A stretch of DNA of 38,191 nt from VGLO01 sp964599285. GTDB lineage: Bacteria > Patescibacteriota > Minisyncoccia > Minisyncoccales > Staskawiczbacteraceae. Shown in pieces: positions 1 to 6,767 of this stretch. The translations under genes and the position numbers were made by a program. How positions within the stretch are numbered: position 1 is the first letter of the stretch; each line of letters starts with the position of its first letter. The stretch is taken from contig CAZREI010000010.1 in the NCBI GenBank assembly GCA_964599285.1, positions 1 through 38,191 on the forward strand, read 5' to 3'. Below the pieces are notes generated by a model. That model worked only from the letters and a program-made list of their open reading frames with translations, was not told the DNA's origin and ran no database searches.

Positions 1-58
1 TGTACTGCATACACTCATGTTACCAGAGTGTTGCACTTACTTGTTGAACTAACTGGCC

Positions 59-205
59 GTAACCCCTCACACTCCCTCAAGTCGAGGCACGAAATAGGCT
101 CGACGCCCCACCCCCGTCATTGCGAGCCGCAGCGTGGCAATCCAGTAAATAGCTTTAGAAAGATTGCTTCGGTGTGCCTCGCAATGACGAGGTGTGAGGG
201 GTTAC
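59..205. repeat. Nested palindrome with CGTCATTGCGAG core
   Basis: Outer arms of 14 nt (59-72 and 192-205) are perfect reverse complements. Inside them lies a second palindrome at 115-189 that begins CGTCATTGCGAG and ends with its reverse complement. The same core recurs at 15773-15871, 18957-18981, 24965-25012 and 30981-31047, so this is a dispersed palindromic (REP/MITE-like) element. An open frame reading through it has no protein features. Nothing else is seen in the first 235 bases. Confidence 0.8.
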
Positions 206-235
206 TTTTGGCCATAGAGTTCGTTCAAACGCTGG

Positions 236-271
236 GCGCAAAAGGCGCGCCCACGGGCGCGCCTTTTGCGC
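236..271. terminator. Strong GC-rich hairpin after the coiled-coil gene
   Basis: Perfect 17-nt arms (236-252 and 255-271) surround a two-base centre, just beyond the stop of the minus-strand gene at 282. There is no clean T-run after the stem on the minus strand, so termination is inferred from position and stem strength only. Confidence 0.45.
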
Positions 272-281
272 TTATAAAATC

Positions 282-578
282 TTAACTCTTCTTTGGAGCC
301 AATCCTACTTTCTCCTCAACAGTAATAACCCGAGATTCCAGTTTATCAAATTCTTCCTGATGGACCACATCAACAATACTCAAACTGATATTATTAATTT
401 GTTTGGTAACTTGCTCAAACTTTGCATCTACCCGGTCAAATCTTTTATCAACTGCCTCAAATTTTTCATTCATCGTCGCATTAATTTCAGCAAATCTTTT
501 ATCGACACCATTAAAGCCCTTGCCGATCATAAGGGCTAACTTATCTAACGTCATTTTTTTACTTTTTTTCTTTTTCAT
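282..578 (-). CDS. Small coiled-coil protein, hypothetical
   Basis: The 98-residue product starts with a lysine-rich stretch. Near-repeats follow at roughly residues 22-60, built on the pattern FxxVDKRFxxxxxxF, which is typical of a long amphipathic helix or coiled coil. No catalytic motif or membrane segment is visible. The gene overlaps the upstream zinc-ribbon gene by 20 nt, so the two are probably co-transcribed from the promoter at 745-772. Similar short helical proteins are common in Patescibacteria and have no assigned role. An oligomerising scaffold is possible, but no function can be assigned. Confidence 0.6.
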   Translation of the reverse strand: MKKKKSKKMTLDKLALMIGKGFNGVDKRFAEINATMNEKFEAVDKRFDRVDAKFEQVTKQINNISLSIVDVVHQEEFDKLESRVITVEEKVGLAPKKS

Positions 579-738
579 CTTTTGATAAATATTTAAACTT
601 ATGCTTTTTTAATAACTCGATCACCGAAGCTCCGCATGTGTAGCAAAGCTCCATCACCTGAAAATACCCAGTTCCAGCCACTACGCGCTTCCCCGTAGTA
701 ATTTCCTTTTTGCAAACATCGCACTTTGAAACTAACAT
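559..738 (-). CDS. Small zinc-ribbon protein, hypothetical
   Basis: The product has about 59 residues from the ATG at 738. Two CxxC pairs (CDVC near residue 6 and CYTC near residue 32) suggest one zinc-binding ribbon, and the C-terminus is lysine-rich. A longer frame starts at 759, but a promoter with TTGACA and TATAAT lies only 6 nt before the ATG at 738. That favours this start and a leaderless message. The 3' end overlaps the coiled-coil gene by 20 nt, which suggests a two-gene unit. A nucleic-acid-binding or regulatory role is possible from the ribbon, but no family is recognised. Confidence 0.6.
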   Translation of the reverse strand: MLVSKCDVCKKEITTGKRVVAGTGYFQVMELCYTCGASVIELLKKHKFKYLSKDEKEKK

Positions 739-744
739 GGGTTT

Positions 745-772
745 ATTATACGCTTGCAAAAAATCATGTCAA
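745..772 (-). promoter_or_regulatory. Sigma-70-type promoter for the zinc-ribbon gene
   Basis: On the minus strand TTGACA (767-772), a 16-nt spacer and TATAAT (745-750) match the consensus exactly. The ATG at 738 begins 6 nt after the -10 box, which places the expected transcription start at the A of the start codon. Confidence 0.8.
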
Positions 773-810
773 ATTTTGTTTTTTTATGTTCTGGATTGCC
801 ACATTTTACT

Positions 811-846
811 ATAGAGTAAAAAGGAAACGTTTCTTTTTTACTCTAT
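811..846. terminator. Hairpin at the end of uvrA
   Basis: Arms 811-828 and 829-846 pair with one mismatch and sit immediately after the uvrA stop codon. The stem itself contains A and T runs, so it could stop transcription from either side. No long T-run follows on the minus strand. Confidence 0.5.
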
Positions 847-850
847 ATGA

Positions 851-3835
851 TTAGATAACTTTGCCAGCAAAAACGTCTCGTAAATATTTTGCTGTATGAG
901 ATTTTTTATTTTTTTCTATATCTTCTGGAGTCCCCTCAACGATAACTTCACCACCTTTTTGACCTCCTTCCAGACCCATATCTATAATCCAATCAGAAAC
1001 TGCAATAAGAGAAACGTTGTGTTCTATCACAAGTACGGTGTTACCCTTACCAACCAAGTTCCGCAATACCGAAATTAATTTTTTAATGTCTTCAAAATGC
1101 AAACCGGTCGTTGGTTCGTCTAAAATATAAAGTGTATCGCCCGTGTCGCGGCGCGAAAGTTCGGTGGCCAGTTTTATTCTTTGCGCTTCTCCGCCAGACA
1201 ACGAAGTTGCCGATTGCCCCAATTCAATATACGAAAGCCCCACTTCTTTTAACGTTTTCATTTTGTCATAAACGCCCGGAATGTTTTTGAAAAACTCACC
1301 GGCTTCTTCAATAGTCATTTTGAGCACATCGGTAATATTTTTTTCTTTATACAAAATTTCCAGCACTTCTTTGCTATAGCGCTTGCCTCGGCATTCTTCG
1401 CACTCAACATAAATGTCGGGCAGAAAGTACATTTCCACTTTTTTGGTGCCCTGGCCTTCGCAAGCTTCGCACCGCCCACCCTTGACGTTAAAACTAAAAC
1501 GCCCGGCCGAGTAGCCGCGGATCCTAGCTTCTTTGGTTTGGGTAAATAAATCACGGATAAACGAAAACGCGCCAGTGTAGGTTGCCGGGTTTGATCGAGG
1601 CGTCCGGCCGATGGGCGACTGATCCACCAAAACCACTTTATTGATATGTTCGGTTCCCAAAATTTCTTTGTGCAGACCTGGCTCATCTTTGGCGCGGTAA
1701 AATTGCTTGAGCAGTGCTCGCGCCAAAATATCGTTGACCAGCGAAGATTTTCCGGATCCAGAAACCCCCGTCACGCAGATAAAGCGACCCAACGGAAAAA
1801 CCACATCAATATTTTTTAAATTATTTTCCCTAGCGCCAATCACTTTTAGATATTTCTGAGATTTTGAATTTATTTGTGATTTGCCCGCCTCGCCTTGACG
1901 GCGAGTCGAGGCTGGGTGATTTGTAATTTGGGATTTAAATCCATCTGAAACTTTCTTTTTCCCAGCTAAGTACTGACCGGTAAGTGTGTTTGACTTCAAA
2001 ATAGATCGCGGCGTTCCCTCAAACACCACTTTGCCTCCGTGCTTGCCGGCGCCCGGGCCGATGTCAATTATCCAATCGCTTGCCATCATGGTTTGTGGGT
2101 CGTGCTCCACCACCACCACCGTATTTCCTAAATCGCGAAGCTGCAACAAGGTGTCAATTAACCGATGCTGGTCACGGGCATGCAAACCAATAGACGGCTC
2201 GTCCAAAATATATAGCACCCCTGAAAGCTTTGACCCAATTTGCGTAGCCAAACGAATGCGCTGCTCTTCCCCGCCAGCCAGCGTTACGGCTTTGCGGTCC
2301 AAATTCAAATATCCCAAGCCCACGTCCACCAAAAACTGCAAGCGATCAATAATTTCTTTGGAAATGGGCGCACTGATTTTCGCATCATTGGCGCCAAGAT
2401 TTTTTTGCAGCTTTGAAAAAAAATCTTTTAACTGATCAACGGGCGTTTGAACAATTTCATAAATAGATTTTTCCCCTACCGTCACCGCCAGCACTTCCGG
2501 TTTCAATCGCTTGCCCTGGCACACCGGACACTTTTTAATCACCATGTACTGGTCAATTTCCTGGCGCGTCCAATCAGAATCGGTTTCATGGTACCGACGT
2601 TCCAAGTTTTCCATGACTCCCTCAAATTTGTCGCCGTCTCCCCGCAAAATCACATCAATAATTTTTGGCGGCAAGTTTTTTACCGGTTCGTTTAAAGAAA
2701 AGTGGTAGCGGTCGGCCAGCTCCTGCAGTTTCCAATTATAGTAACCTTGCCGGCCCACTTTGTGGCTGGCGCTGGACCAGGCGCGGATGGCGCCTTCGGC
2801 AATGGTTAAATTTTTATTGGGAATGACTAGTTCCGGCGACACTTCCAGCTTTTCGCCAAGTCCGGTGCACTCGGGGCAAGCCCCATAAGGATTGTTGAAA
2901 GAAAATGTCCGCGGTTCAAGTTCCGGCAAAGAAATACCGCAGTCCTCGCAGGCAAAGTGTTCAGAAAACGTAGTGTCGGTATAATTTTTATAATGGTTAT
3001 AATTTTTATAATTATTATAACTGACGATAACAATCCCTTTTCCCAACTTCAGTGCGGTTTCCAGCGAATCCACCAGGCGCGAACGATCCAATTGTTCATC
3101 CAGCACCAGCCGGTCAACCACTGCCTCAATGGTATGCTTTTTTTGCTTATCCAGCGGCCGAGCCAGCGCCTCCTCTATTAAATAAATGTCGCCGTCAATG
3201 CGTACGCGTACAAACCCCGCCCGTTGTATTTCTTGCAACACCGCCGTATGCTCCCCTTTTTTGCCTTTGATAACCGGCCCCAAGATCATTATTTCTTCTG
3301 CCTTTTCTTTTTCCGCGTTTTTTCGCGCCTTGCCCTGAGCTTGTCGAAGAGTTAATTTCCCCAGCCTCGACTTGCCCTCGAGGCGAGGCGGGCGCGTGGT
3401 TCCGCGGCCAAGAATTTGTTCTACGATCTGATCAATGGTCTGCTTAGAAATAGGCTTGCCGCAGTTTGGGCAATGAGGCTTGCCAATTCTGGCATACAAA
3501 AGCCGCAGATAATCATAAATTTCCGTGATAGTTCCAACGGTACTCCGAGGATTATGTACCGACTTTCGCTGATCAATAGAAATGGCCGGGCTGATGCCTT
3601 CTATTTTATCCACATCAGGCTTGTCCATCACGCCCAAAAACTGCCGAGCGTAAGCCGACAAACTTTCCACATATCGGCGCTGGCCTTCGGCATACAACGT
3701 ATCAAAAGCCAGCGAAGATTTTCCGGAACCGGAAAGCCCGGTAATCACCACCAATTTATTTTTAGGAATATCCAAACTGATATTCTTAAGGTTATGCACC
3801 CGAGCCCCGCGAATTTTAATGACATCTTGTTTCAT
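851..3835 (-). CDS. uvrA: UvrABC excinuclease subunit A
   Basis: UvrA is the ATPase that finds bulky DNA lesions and loads UvrB in nucleotide excision repair. The 994 residues hold both ABC modules: Walker A GLSGSGKSS near 32 and GVSGSGKSS near 689, with signatures LAGGEEQRIRLA near 518 and LSGGEAQRIKLA near 878. Two zinc modules are visible (CEDC/CPEC near 294-322 and CEAC/CEEC near 786-815). The protein is somewhat longer than the usual 940 or so because of in-frame insertions: about 40 residues at 142-181 (nt 3292-3412, including the phrase LRQAQGK), a Tyr/Asn-rich tract near nt 2980-3022, and a palindromic segment near nt 1850-1945. All three fall in linkers rather than active-site motifs. 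A promoter at 3847-3875 gives a 4-5 nt leader. uvrC lies about 10 kb away on the other strand. Confidence 0.97.
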   Translation of the reverse strand: MKQDVIKIRGARVHNLKNISLDIPKNKLVVITGLSGSGKSSLAFDTLYAEGQRRYVESLSAYARQFLGVMDKPDVDKIEGISPAISIDQRKSVHNPRSTVGTITEIYDYLRLLYARIGKPHCPNCGKPISKQTIDQIVEQILGRGTTRPPRLEGKSRLGKLTLRQAQGKARKNAEKEKAEEIMILGPVIKGKKGEHTAVLQEIQRAGFVRVRIDGDIYLIEEALARPLDKQKKHTIEAVVDRLVLDEQLDRSRLVDSLETALKLGKGIVIVSYNNYKNYNHYKNYTDTTFSEHFACEDCGISLPELEPRTFSFNNPYGACPECTGLGEKLEVSPELVIPNKNLTIAEGAIRAWSSASHKVGRQGYYNWKLQELADRYHFSLNEPVKNLPPKIIDVILRGDGDKFEGVMENLERRYHETDSDWTRQEIDQYMVIKKCPVCQGKRLKPEVLAVTVGEKSIYEIVQTPVDQLKDFFSKLQKNLGANDAKISAPISKEIIDRLQFLVDVGLGYLNLDRKAVTLAGGEEQRIRLATQIGSKLSGVLYILDEPSIGLHARDQHRLIDTLLQLRDLGNTVVVVEHDPQTMMASDWIIDIGPGAGKHGGKVVFEGTPRSILKSNTLTGQYLAGKKKVSDGFKSQITNHPASTRRQGEAGKSQINSKSQKYLKVIGARENNLKNIDVVFPLGRFICVTGVSGSGKSSLVNDILARALLKQFYRAKDEPGLHKEILGTEHINKVVLVDQSPIGRTPRSNPATYTGAFSFIRDLFTQTKEARIRGYSAGRFSFNVKGGRCEACEGQGTKKVEMYFLPDIYVECEECRGKRYSKEVLEILYKEKNITDVLKMTIEEAGEFFKNIPGVYDKMKTLKEVGLSYIELGQSATSLSGGEAQRIKLATELSRRDTGDTLYILDEPTTGLHFEDIKKLISVLRNLVGKGNTVLVIEHNVSLIAVSDWIIDMGLEGGQKGGEVIVEGTPEDIEKNKKSHTAKYLRDVFAGKVI
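2980..3022. repeat. TATAA-type tandem repeat inside uvrA
   Basis: A run of imperfect TATAATT/TTATAA units within the uvrA frame encodes a Tyr/Asn-rich tract just before the first zinc module. UvrA proteins normally have a short loop here, so this looks like a small in-frame expansion. Confidence 0.6.
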
Positions 3836-3846
3836 AGAAATATGCC

Positions 3847-3875
3847 ATTATACCTGTTTTAAAAATATCTTTCAA
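3847..3875 (-). promoter_or_regulatory. Sigma-70-type promoter for uvrA
   Basis: On the minus strand TTGAAA (3870-3875), a 17-nt spacer and TATAAT (3847-3852) precede the uvrA ATG by 11 nt. The -35 box overlaps the last codons of the reverse transcriptase gene, so uvrA can be transcribed independently of the DGR. Confidence 0.75.
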
Positions 3876-4888
3876 TGCTCCGTTCTCCGCTCTCCGTGCC
3901 TGACGTGCAACGCCAAAATTTCGTCCTTCAGTTTGTTGGTATCCCCATGACTTAAAAGTCCCATATATGCTTCAAATACTTCTTTTTTATGGGACTGGCG
4001 CAAACGCCTCATCATCCGAGCTTTGGTGGAAGTCCTCAAAACTCTAAAGTGGAAAAAGTGCTCCCAGCCTAAAAAATCCATCCCCGATGCCAGGGTTTTG
4101 ATGTATATTTTATCGGGGTGCAAATCTAAATATAAACCATGGCGCAAAAAAGTTCTCATCTGCCAAAGCAAATATTCCAAGTAACGCTTCTGACTATGCA
4201 AGATTACAAAATCATCGGCATAGCGAATATAATAGTCAACTTTCAAGCGGTGTTTTACAAACTGATCAAGCTGGTTTAAGTAAATGTTTGAAAAAAGCTG
4301 GCTAGTCAAATTCCCCAGCGGCAGCCCGATTCCGATCTGACCATTATTAAAACTACTAATAATTTCTTGCAGCAATGCTAAAATTCGCTGATCAGAAATA
4401 TGCTGGCGCAAAATTCCCATTAACAAACCGTGATCAATGTTGGCAAAAAATTTTCTGATGTCACACTTAAGTATCCAGCAAGTTTGGGTATTATTGCAAG
4501 AAACTTTCCGGGCAAATTTCAAAAATCGATTCATTGCCCGGTGACTTCCCTTTTCATTCCTGCAGGAATACGAATCCGCAGTGAATGTCCGGTCAAAAAA
4601 CGGATACAAAATACGATAAACGGCGTGATGTAGCAGGCGGTCACGCACACAGGCTTTGTGAATAGTGCGCGGCTTAGGATCGTTAATTTTAAACTCGTGG
4701 TATCCGCCATGGCGCCAAGTGCCATTGATAAGATCGCGATGAAGTGATAGGATATTGTGCATCAGGTAACGCTTAAACTCCATTACATCTTCTTTCTTTT
4801 CTTTGCCATCCAAAAATTCCCGCCAAGCCCAAAGCAGATTATCAATACTCACTATATCTTCAAACGTATGAGTCAATTGGATCTTCAT
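3872..4888 (-). CDS. DGR reverse transcriptase
   Basis: This 338-residue enzyme would copy the template-repeat RNA into error-rich cDNA that overwrites the variable repeat. The polymerase motifs are clear: DIRKFFANID near residues 142-151, GLPLGNLTSQ near 188-197 and YADD near 222-225. The GNLTSQ form of motif 4, ending in SQ rather than SP, marks diversity-generating retroelement RTs and separates them from group II intron and retron enzymes. No maturase or endonuclease domain follows, and the length is normal for DGR RTs. The ATG at 4888 lacks a clear ribosome site, and a G10 run on this strand lies about 24 nt upstream. The start overlaps avd on the opposite strand by 21 nt. TR lies upstream on the same strand, the usual TR-then-RT order. 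Confidence 0.95.
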   Translation of the reverse strand: MKIQLTHTFEDIVSIDNLLWAWREFLDGKEKKEDVMEFKRYLMHNILSLHRDLINGTWRHGGYHEFKINDPKPRTIHKACVRDRLLHHAVYRILYPFFDRTFTADSYSCRNEKGSHRAMNRFLKFARKVSCNNTQTCWILKCDIRKFFANIDHGLLMGILRQHISDQRILALLQEIISSFNNGQIGIGLPLGNLTSQLFSNIYLNQLDQFVKHRLKVDYYIRYADDFVILHSQKRYLEYLLWQMRTFLRHGLYLDLHPDKIYIKTLASGMDFLGWEHFFHFRVLRTSTKARMMRRLRQSHKKEVFEAYMGLLSHGDTNKLKDEILALHVRHGERRTEH

Positions 4889-5281
4889 AAAACTAATACC
4901 ACTGCTTCTAATCCCCCCCCCCAGACTCTGTCGGTTTTAGAAAAGACCAAAAGTCTTTACAAACAATGGATCGGTATCCATCGCAACATGGATAGAACCG
5001 TCCGTTTTGGATTGGGCACAAAAATAGACGTCTTGCTCTTAGATATTCTTGAAATTTTGCGCAAAAGCGAATACACGCCAATTGATAAAAAAATTCCCAT
5101 GCTGGAAAACGCCATAGACAGAATTGATTCACTGCGCTTTTTCCTGCAAGTTCTATGGGAAATCCACTCGGTTTCTAACGAACAGTATGCTTTGCTGGCA
5201 ACCGCCGTGGAAAACCTCGGCAGAATGGTTGGCGGATGGAAAAAGGGGTTATTAAAAAAATTAGGAAAACCCGGCGCGTAA
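4868..5281 (+). CDS. avd: Avd-like DGR accessory protein (four-helix, S23-like)
   Basis: Avd proteins form a pentameric four-helix barrel that binds the DGR RT and template RNA and is needed for mutagenic retrohoming. The 137-residue product fits in length, helical pattern and the core stretch FGLGTKIDVLLLDILEILRK. The C-terminus is basic. I start at the ATG at 4868; an open frame reaches back to 4757, but that part is antisense to RT and unlike Avd. The gene is divergent from RT and opposite to TR and the variable protein, whereas most DGRs keep avd co-directional. Codons 16-18 form a C10 run (4913-4922), so slippage would break or restore the frame. No clear ribosome site or promoter was found. 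Confidence 0.85.
   Translation: MSQLDLHKTNTTASNPPPQTLSVLEKTKSLYKQWIGIHRNMDRTVRFGLGTKIDVLLLDILEILRKSEYTPIDKKIPMLENAIDRIDSLRFFLQVLWEIHSVSNEQYALLATAVENLGRMVGGWKKGLLKKLGKPGA
4913..4922. repeat. C10 homopolymer in avd, upstream of RT
   Basis: Ten consecutive C lie within the first 20 codons of avd and about 24 nt before the RT start on the other strand. Homopolymers of this length are classic slippage sites for phase variation. They are also prone to sequencing and assembly error. Confidence 0.85.
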
Positions 5282-5306
5282 AAGTACGCGCCAGGAAAGA
5301 ATAGGG

Positions 5307-5429
5307 TCGCGGGAGAGGATCTGGTTGCCAGCGTTCCACGGATTCGGGTTGGAAACCGAGTTGGCTTCCACGTTCCAGTAACCGTTGTCGGGGTTCCAGT
5401 TCGCATTCACAGCCCAGACCTCACCATTG
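5307..5429 (-). repeat. DGR template repeat (TR)
   Basis: This 123-nt segment aligns with VR at 5980-6101. All 15 substitutions fall at T on the plus strand (A on the minus, coding strand): 13 read as A-to-G and two as A-to-C (5335 and 5386). One further T at 5361/5362 is missing from VR. Between 5320 and 5407 TR has 26 such adenines, and no other base is changed. Read on the minus strand TR is rich in AAC/AAT codons, as expected for a template whose adenines are the mutable positions. The ends (5307-5319 and 5408-5429) are identical to VR. Confidence 0.95.
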
Positions 5430-5491
5430 TACAACAGGCCATCATAGGCACCACCCCTTGAATACTCTCGGAGTTGTATTTGACCTGGGAC

Positions 5492-5497
5492 ATTATA
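5492..5497 (-). promoter_or_regulatory. Possible -10 box for the TR transcript
   Basis: A perfect TATAAT on the minus strand lies about 62 nt before the TR 5' edge. The sequence 17 nt upstream is a poor -35 box, so this is only a candidate for the start of the TR RNA. Confidence 0.35.
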
Positions 5498-5623
5498 AGT
5501 CCGCCAGCTCATTGCACCGATTATCTTCTTTTTTAAACTGTGCACCCTAACGCTTCCAAGAGCCGTGGCCACTGGAATTCTGCAGGTTTAAAAATGCAAA
5601 GCTAAGGAGCTACGCAAGAGCCT

Positions 5624-5843
5624 GAACGTGAACCTTCAAACCCTTTCTTGGGATTTTCTCCAAATCTGGAAGGTGAAAATGTGATAGAATTTCAAAACGT
5701 AGCGAGCTACGTTTTGAAATTATTGCGCATTTTCAACCCAGATTTGGAGAAGAGACCTCGAGACCCAGGCGTAATTGGCGCAGCCAATTCGCCAGGTCTG
5801 GAGAAACTCTGCCTTTTTATAAGGGGTTTGAAGGTTCACGTTC
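5624..5843. other. Nested inverted-repeat cluster between TR and VR
   Basis: Four sets of arms are visible. The outer arms are 5624-5643 with 5824-5843 (20 nt, perfect). The next are 5656-5669 with 5738-5751 (14 nt, perfect). Inside those are 5675-5681 with 5728-5734, then 5689-5703 with 5706-5720 (15 nt, perfect). A further stem pairs 5768-5778 with 5784-5793 around one bulged base. The whole block could fold into a branched RNA or cruciform. It fills much of the 645-nt space between avd and the variable protein. No protein-like frame was accepted here. Confidence 0.75.
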
Positions 5844-5896
5844 ATAACCATCACGTCAGAGCAATCCTTGCGCATAGTTTATCTTATTTTACGCAA

Positions 5897-5934
5897 ACAA
5901 AAAAGCCCTCCGCACGTTTCAAAGTGTCAGAGGG
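5897..5934 (-). terminator. Intrinsic terminator of the variable-protein gene
   Basis: On the minus strand a GCCCTC/GAGGGC stem with further pairing (5905-5934) is followed by a T-rich run (5897-5904). It lies about 45 nt beyond the VR end. Hairpins at this position are also known to assist target recognition in some DGRs, so it may have two roles. Confidence 0.75.
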
Positions 5935-6670
5935 CCAAAGGTTCAAAGATTCTGGGAATCCAGAAACCATATTTTCTAATCGCGGGAGAGGACCTGGCTG
6001 CCAGCGCGCCACGGATCCGGGCCGGAAACCGAGCGGCTCCCACGCTCCAGTAACCGCGGTCGGGGTTCCAGTCCGCACCCACAGCCCAGACCTCACCATT
6101 GCCGTCCTCGCCCCCAACTTCTACGTAGCCGATGTTGGCCATATAGTTGTTGGTGAGCAAATGACCCGCCTGGCCGTTTTTTTGCTGGCGGATGTGCCAA
6201 AAGAATTGGCCCAAGGGAATGGTTGCCTTTTTGCCAAGTTCGTCCATGATGGGCGGATCCAGCGAATCTTTCTGCAAAGCATGGAAAGCGGTGGAACCGG
6301 CCGGAACTAGTTTGCACCGCTTGTCCAGAAACAGTCGACGGAAGTTGTTGCCGATGTAACCGATATTGTACTCCTTTTTGAGAAACTCCTCGGTAAGAGT
6401 TGTCTCCTGGATGGCAGGGACGGAAACGCTCGTGACGTGTTTGAGCAGAGAGAACGTGAGTTCTCCGAGCTTAGCCAGCACGAAGTCGGCGACCGCATTG
6501 CGCAATGGGTCACTCTTTTCAATGACATCTTGCCACTTTTTGCGGTTGGCCTGGATCTTATCCAAAGCCAAGTTGGCCACGTGAGCAGCAATGTTCGCCA
6601 TCACAGAGCGGAACTCTCGCTCTTGATCTTGGGTTCTCTGGAACACAGATGCTGTCGATGCTTTTTTCAT
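5927..6670 (-). CDS. DGR variable protein (C-type-lectin-like C-terminus), frameshifted in VR
   Basis: This is the diversified target protein. The N-terminal part (about 110 residues) is helical and charged, with no signal peptide. The C-terminal half resembles a CLec-fold ligand-binding domain, and its last part is VR. I choose the ATG at 6670 because AAAGGG lies 9 nt upstream; a TTG-started frame reaches 6700. TR and VR align without gaps except for one missing base near 6033/6034. Because of it, the frame now runs on to 5927 with an unrelated tail. In the TR frame the protein would end LSRD at a TAG at 5976-5978, exactly at the VR edge, as expected for a DGR target. The present allele is therefore probably misfolded at its C-terminus, or the base was lost in assembly. 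Confidence 0.85.
   Translation of the reverse strand: MKKASTASVFQRTQDQEREFRSVMANIAAHVANLALDKIQANRKKWQDVIEKSDPLRNAVADFVLAKLGELTFSLLKHVTSVSVPAIQETTLTEEFLKKEYNIGYIGNNFRRLFLDKRCKLVPAGSTAFHALQKDSLDPPIMDELGKKATIPLGQFFWHIRQQKNGQAGHLLTNNYMANIGYVEVGGEDGNGEVWAVGADWNPDRGYWSVGAARFPARIRGALAARSSPAIRKYGFWIPRIFEPLAL
5980..6101 (-). repeat. DGR variable repeat (VR)
   Basis: This 122-nt copy of TR forms the 3' end of the variable-protein gene. Relative to TR it carries 15 adenine-specific substitutions and one deletion. It converts Asn codons to Gly, Asp, Arg and Ser. The unmutated block next to the stop (5980-5992) is GC-rich and is the likely initiation-of-mutagenic-homology site. Confidence 0.95.
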
Positions 6671-6738
6671 CGCCCTCATCCCTTTCTTGGAAATGTACAA
6701 GGGAACAGCTTGAAATAAGCCATTTACCCTACAATTCT

Positions 6739-6767
6739 ACTTTAGCATGAGTCACAGTTCTTGTCAA
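6739..6767 (-). promoter_or_regulatory. Sigma-70-type promoter for the variable protein
   Basis: On the minus strand TTGACA (6762-6767), a 17-nt spacer and TAAAGT (6739-6744) lie about 70 nt before the ATG at 6670. They are just outside the insertion sequence, and the -10 box contains the stop codon of the transposase frame. Confidence 0.75.

Noticed and set aside
4757..4867. Upstream extension of the avd frame (37 codons)
   Set aside because: It is antisense to the RT coding region and unlike Avd proteins; the ATG at 4868 gives the normal Avd length.
5976..6101. Programmed ribosomal frameshifting to explain the VR deletion
   Set aside because: No slippery heptamer with a downstream structure was seen at the shift point, and the missing base coincides with a TR adenine, so mutagenic deletion or sequencing error is simpler.
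5648..6310. Long plus-strand frame of 220 codons over VR and the hairpin cluster
   Set aside because: It is antisense to the variable protein and translates palindromes; no protein family pattern is seen.
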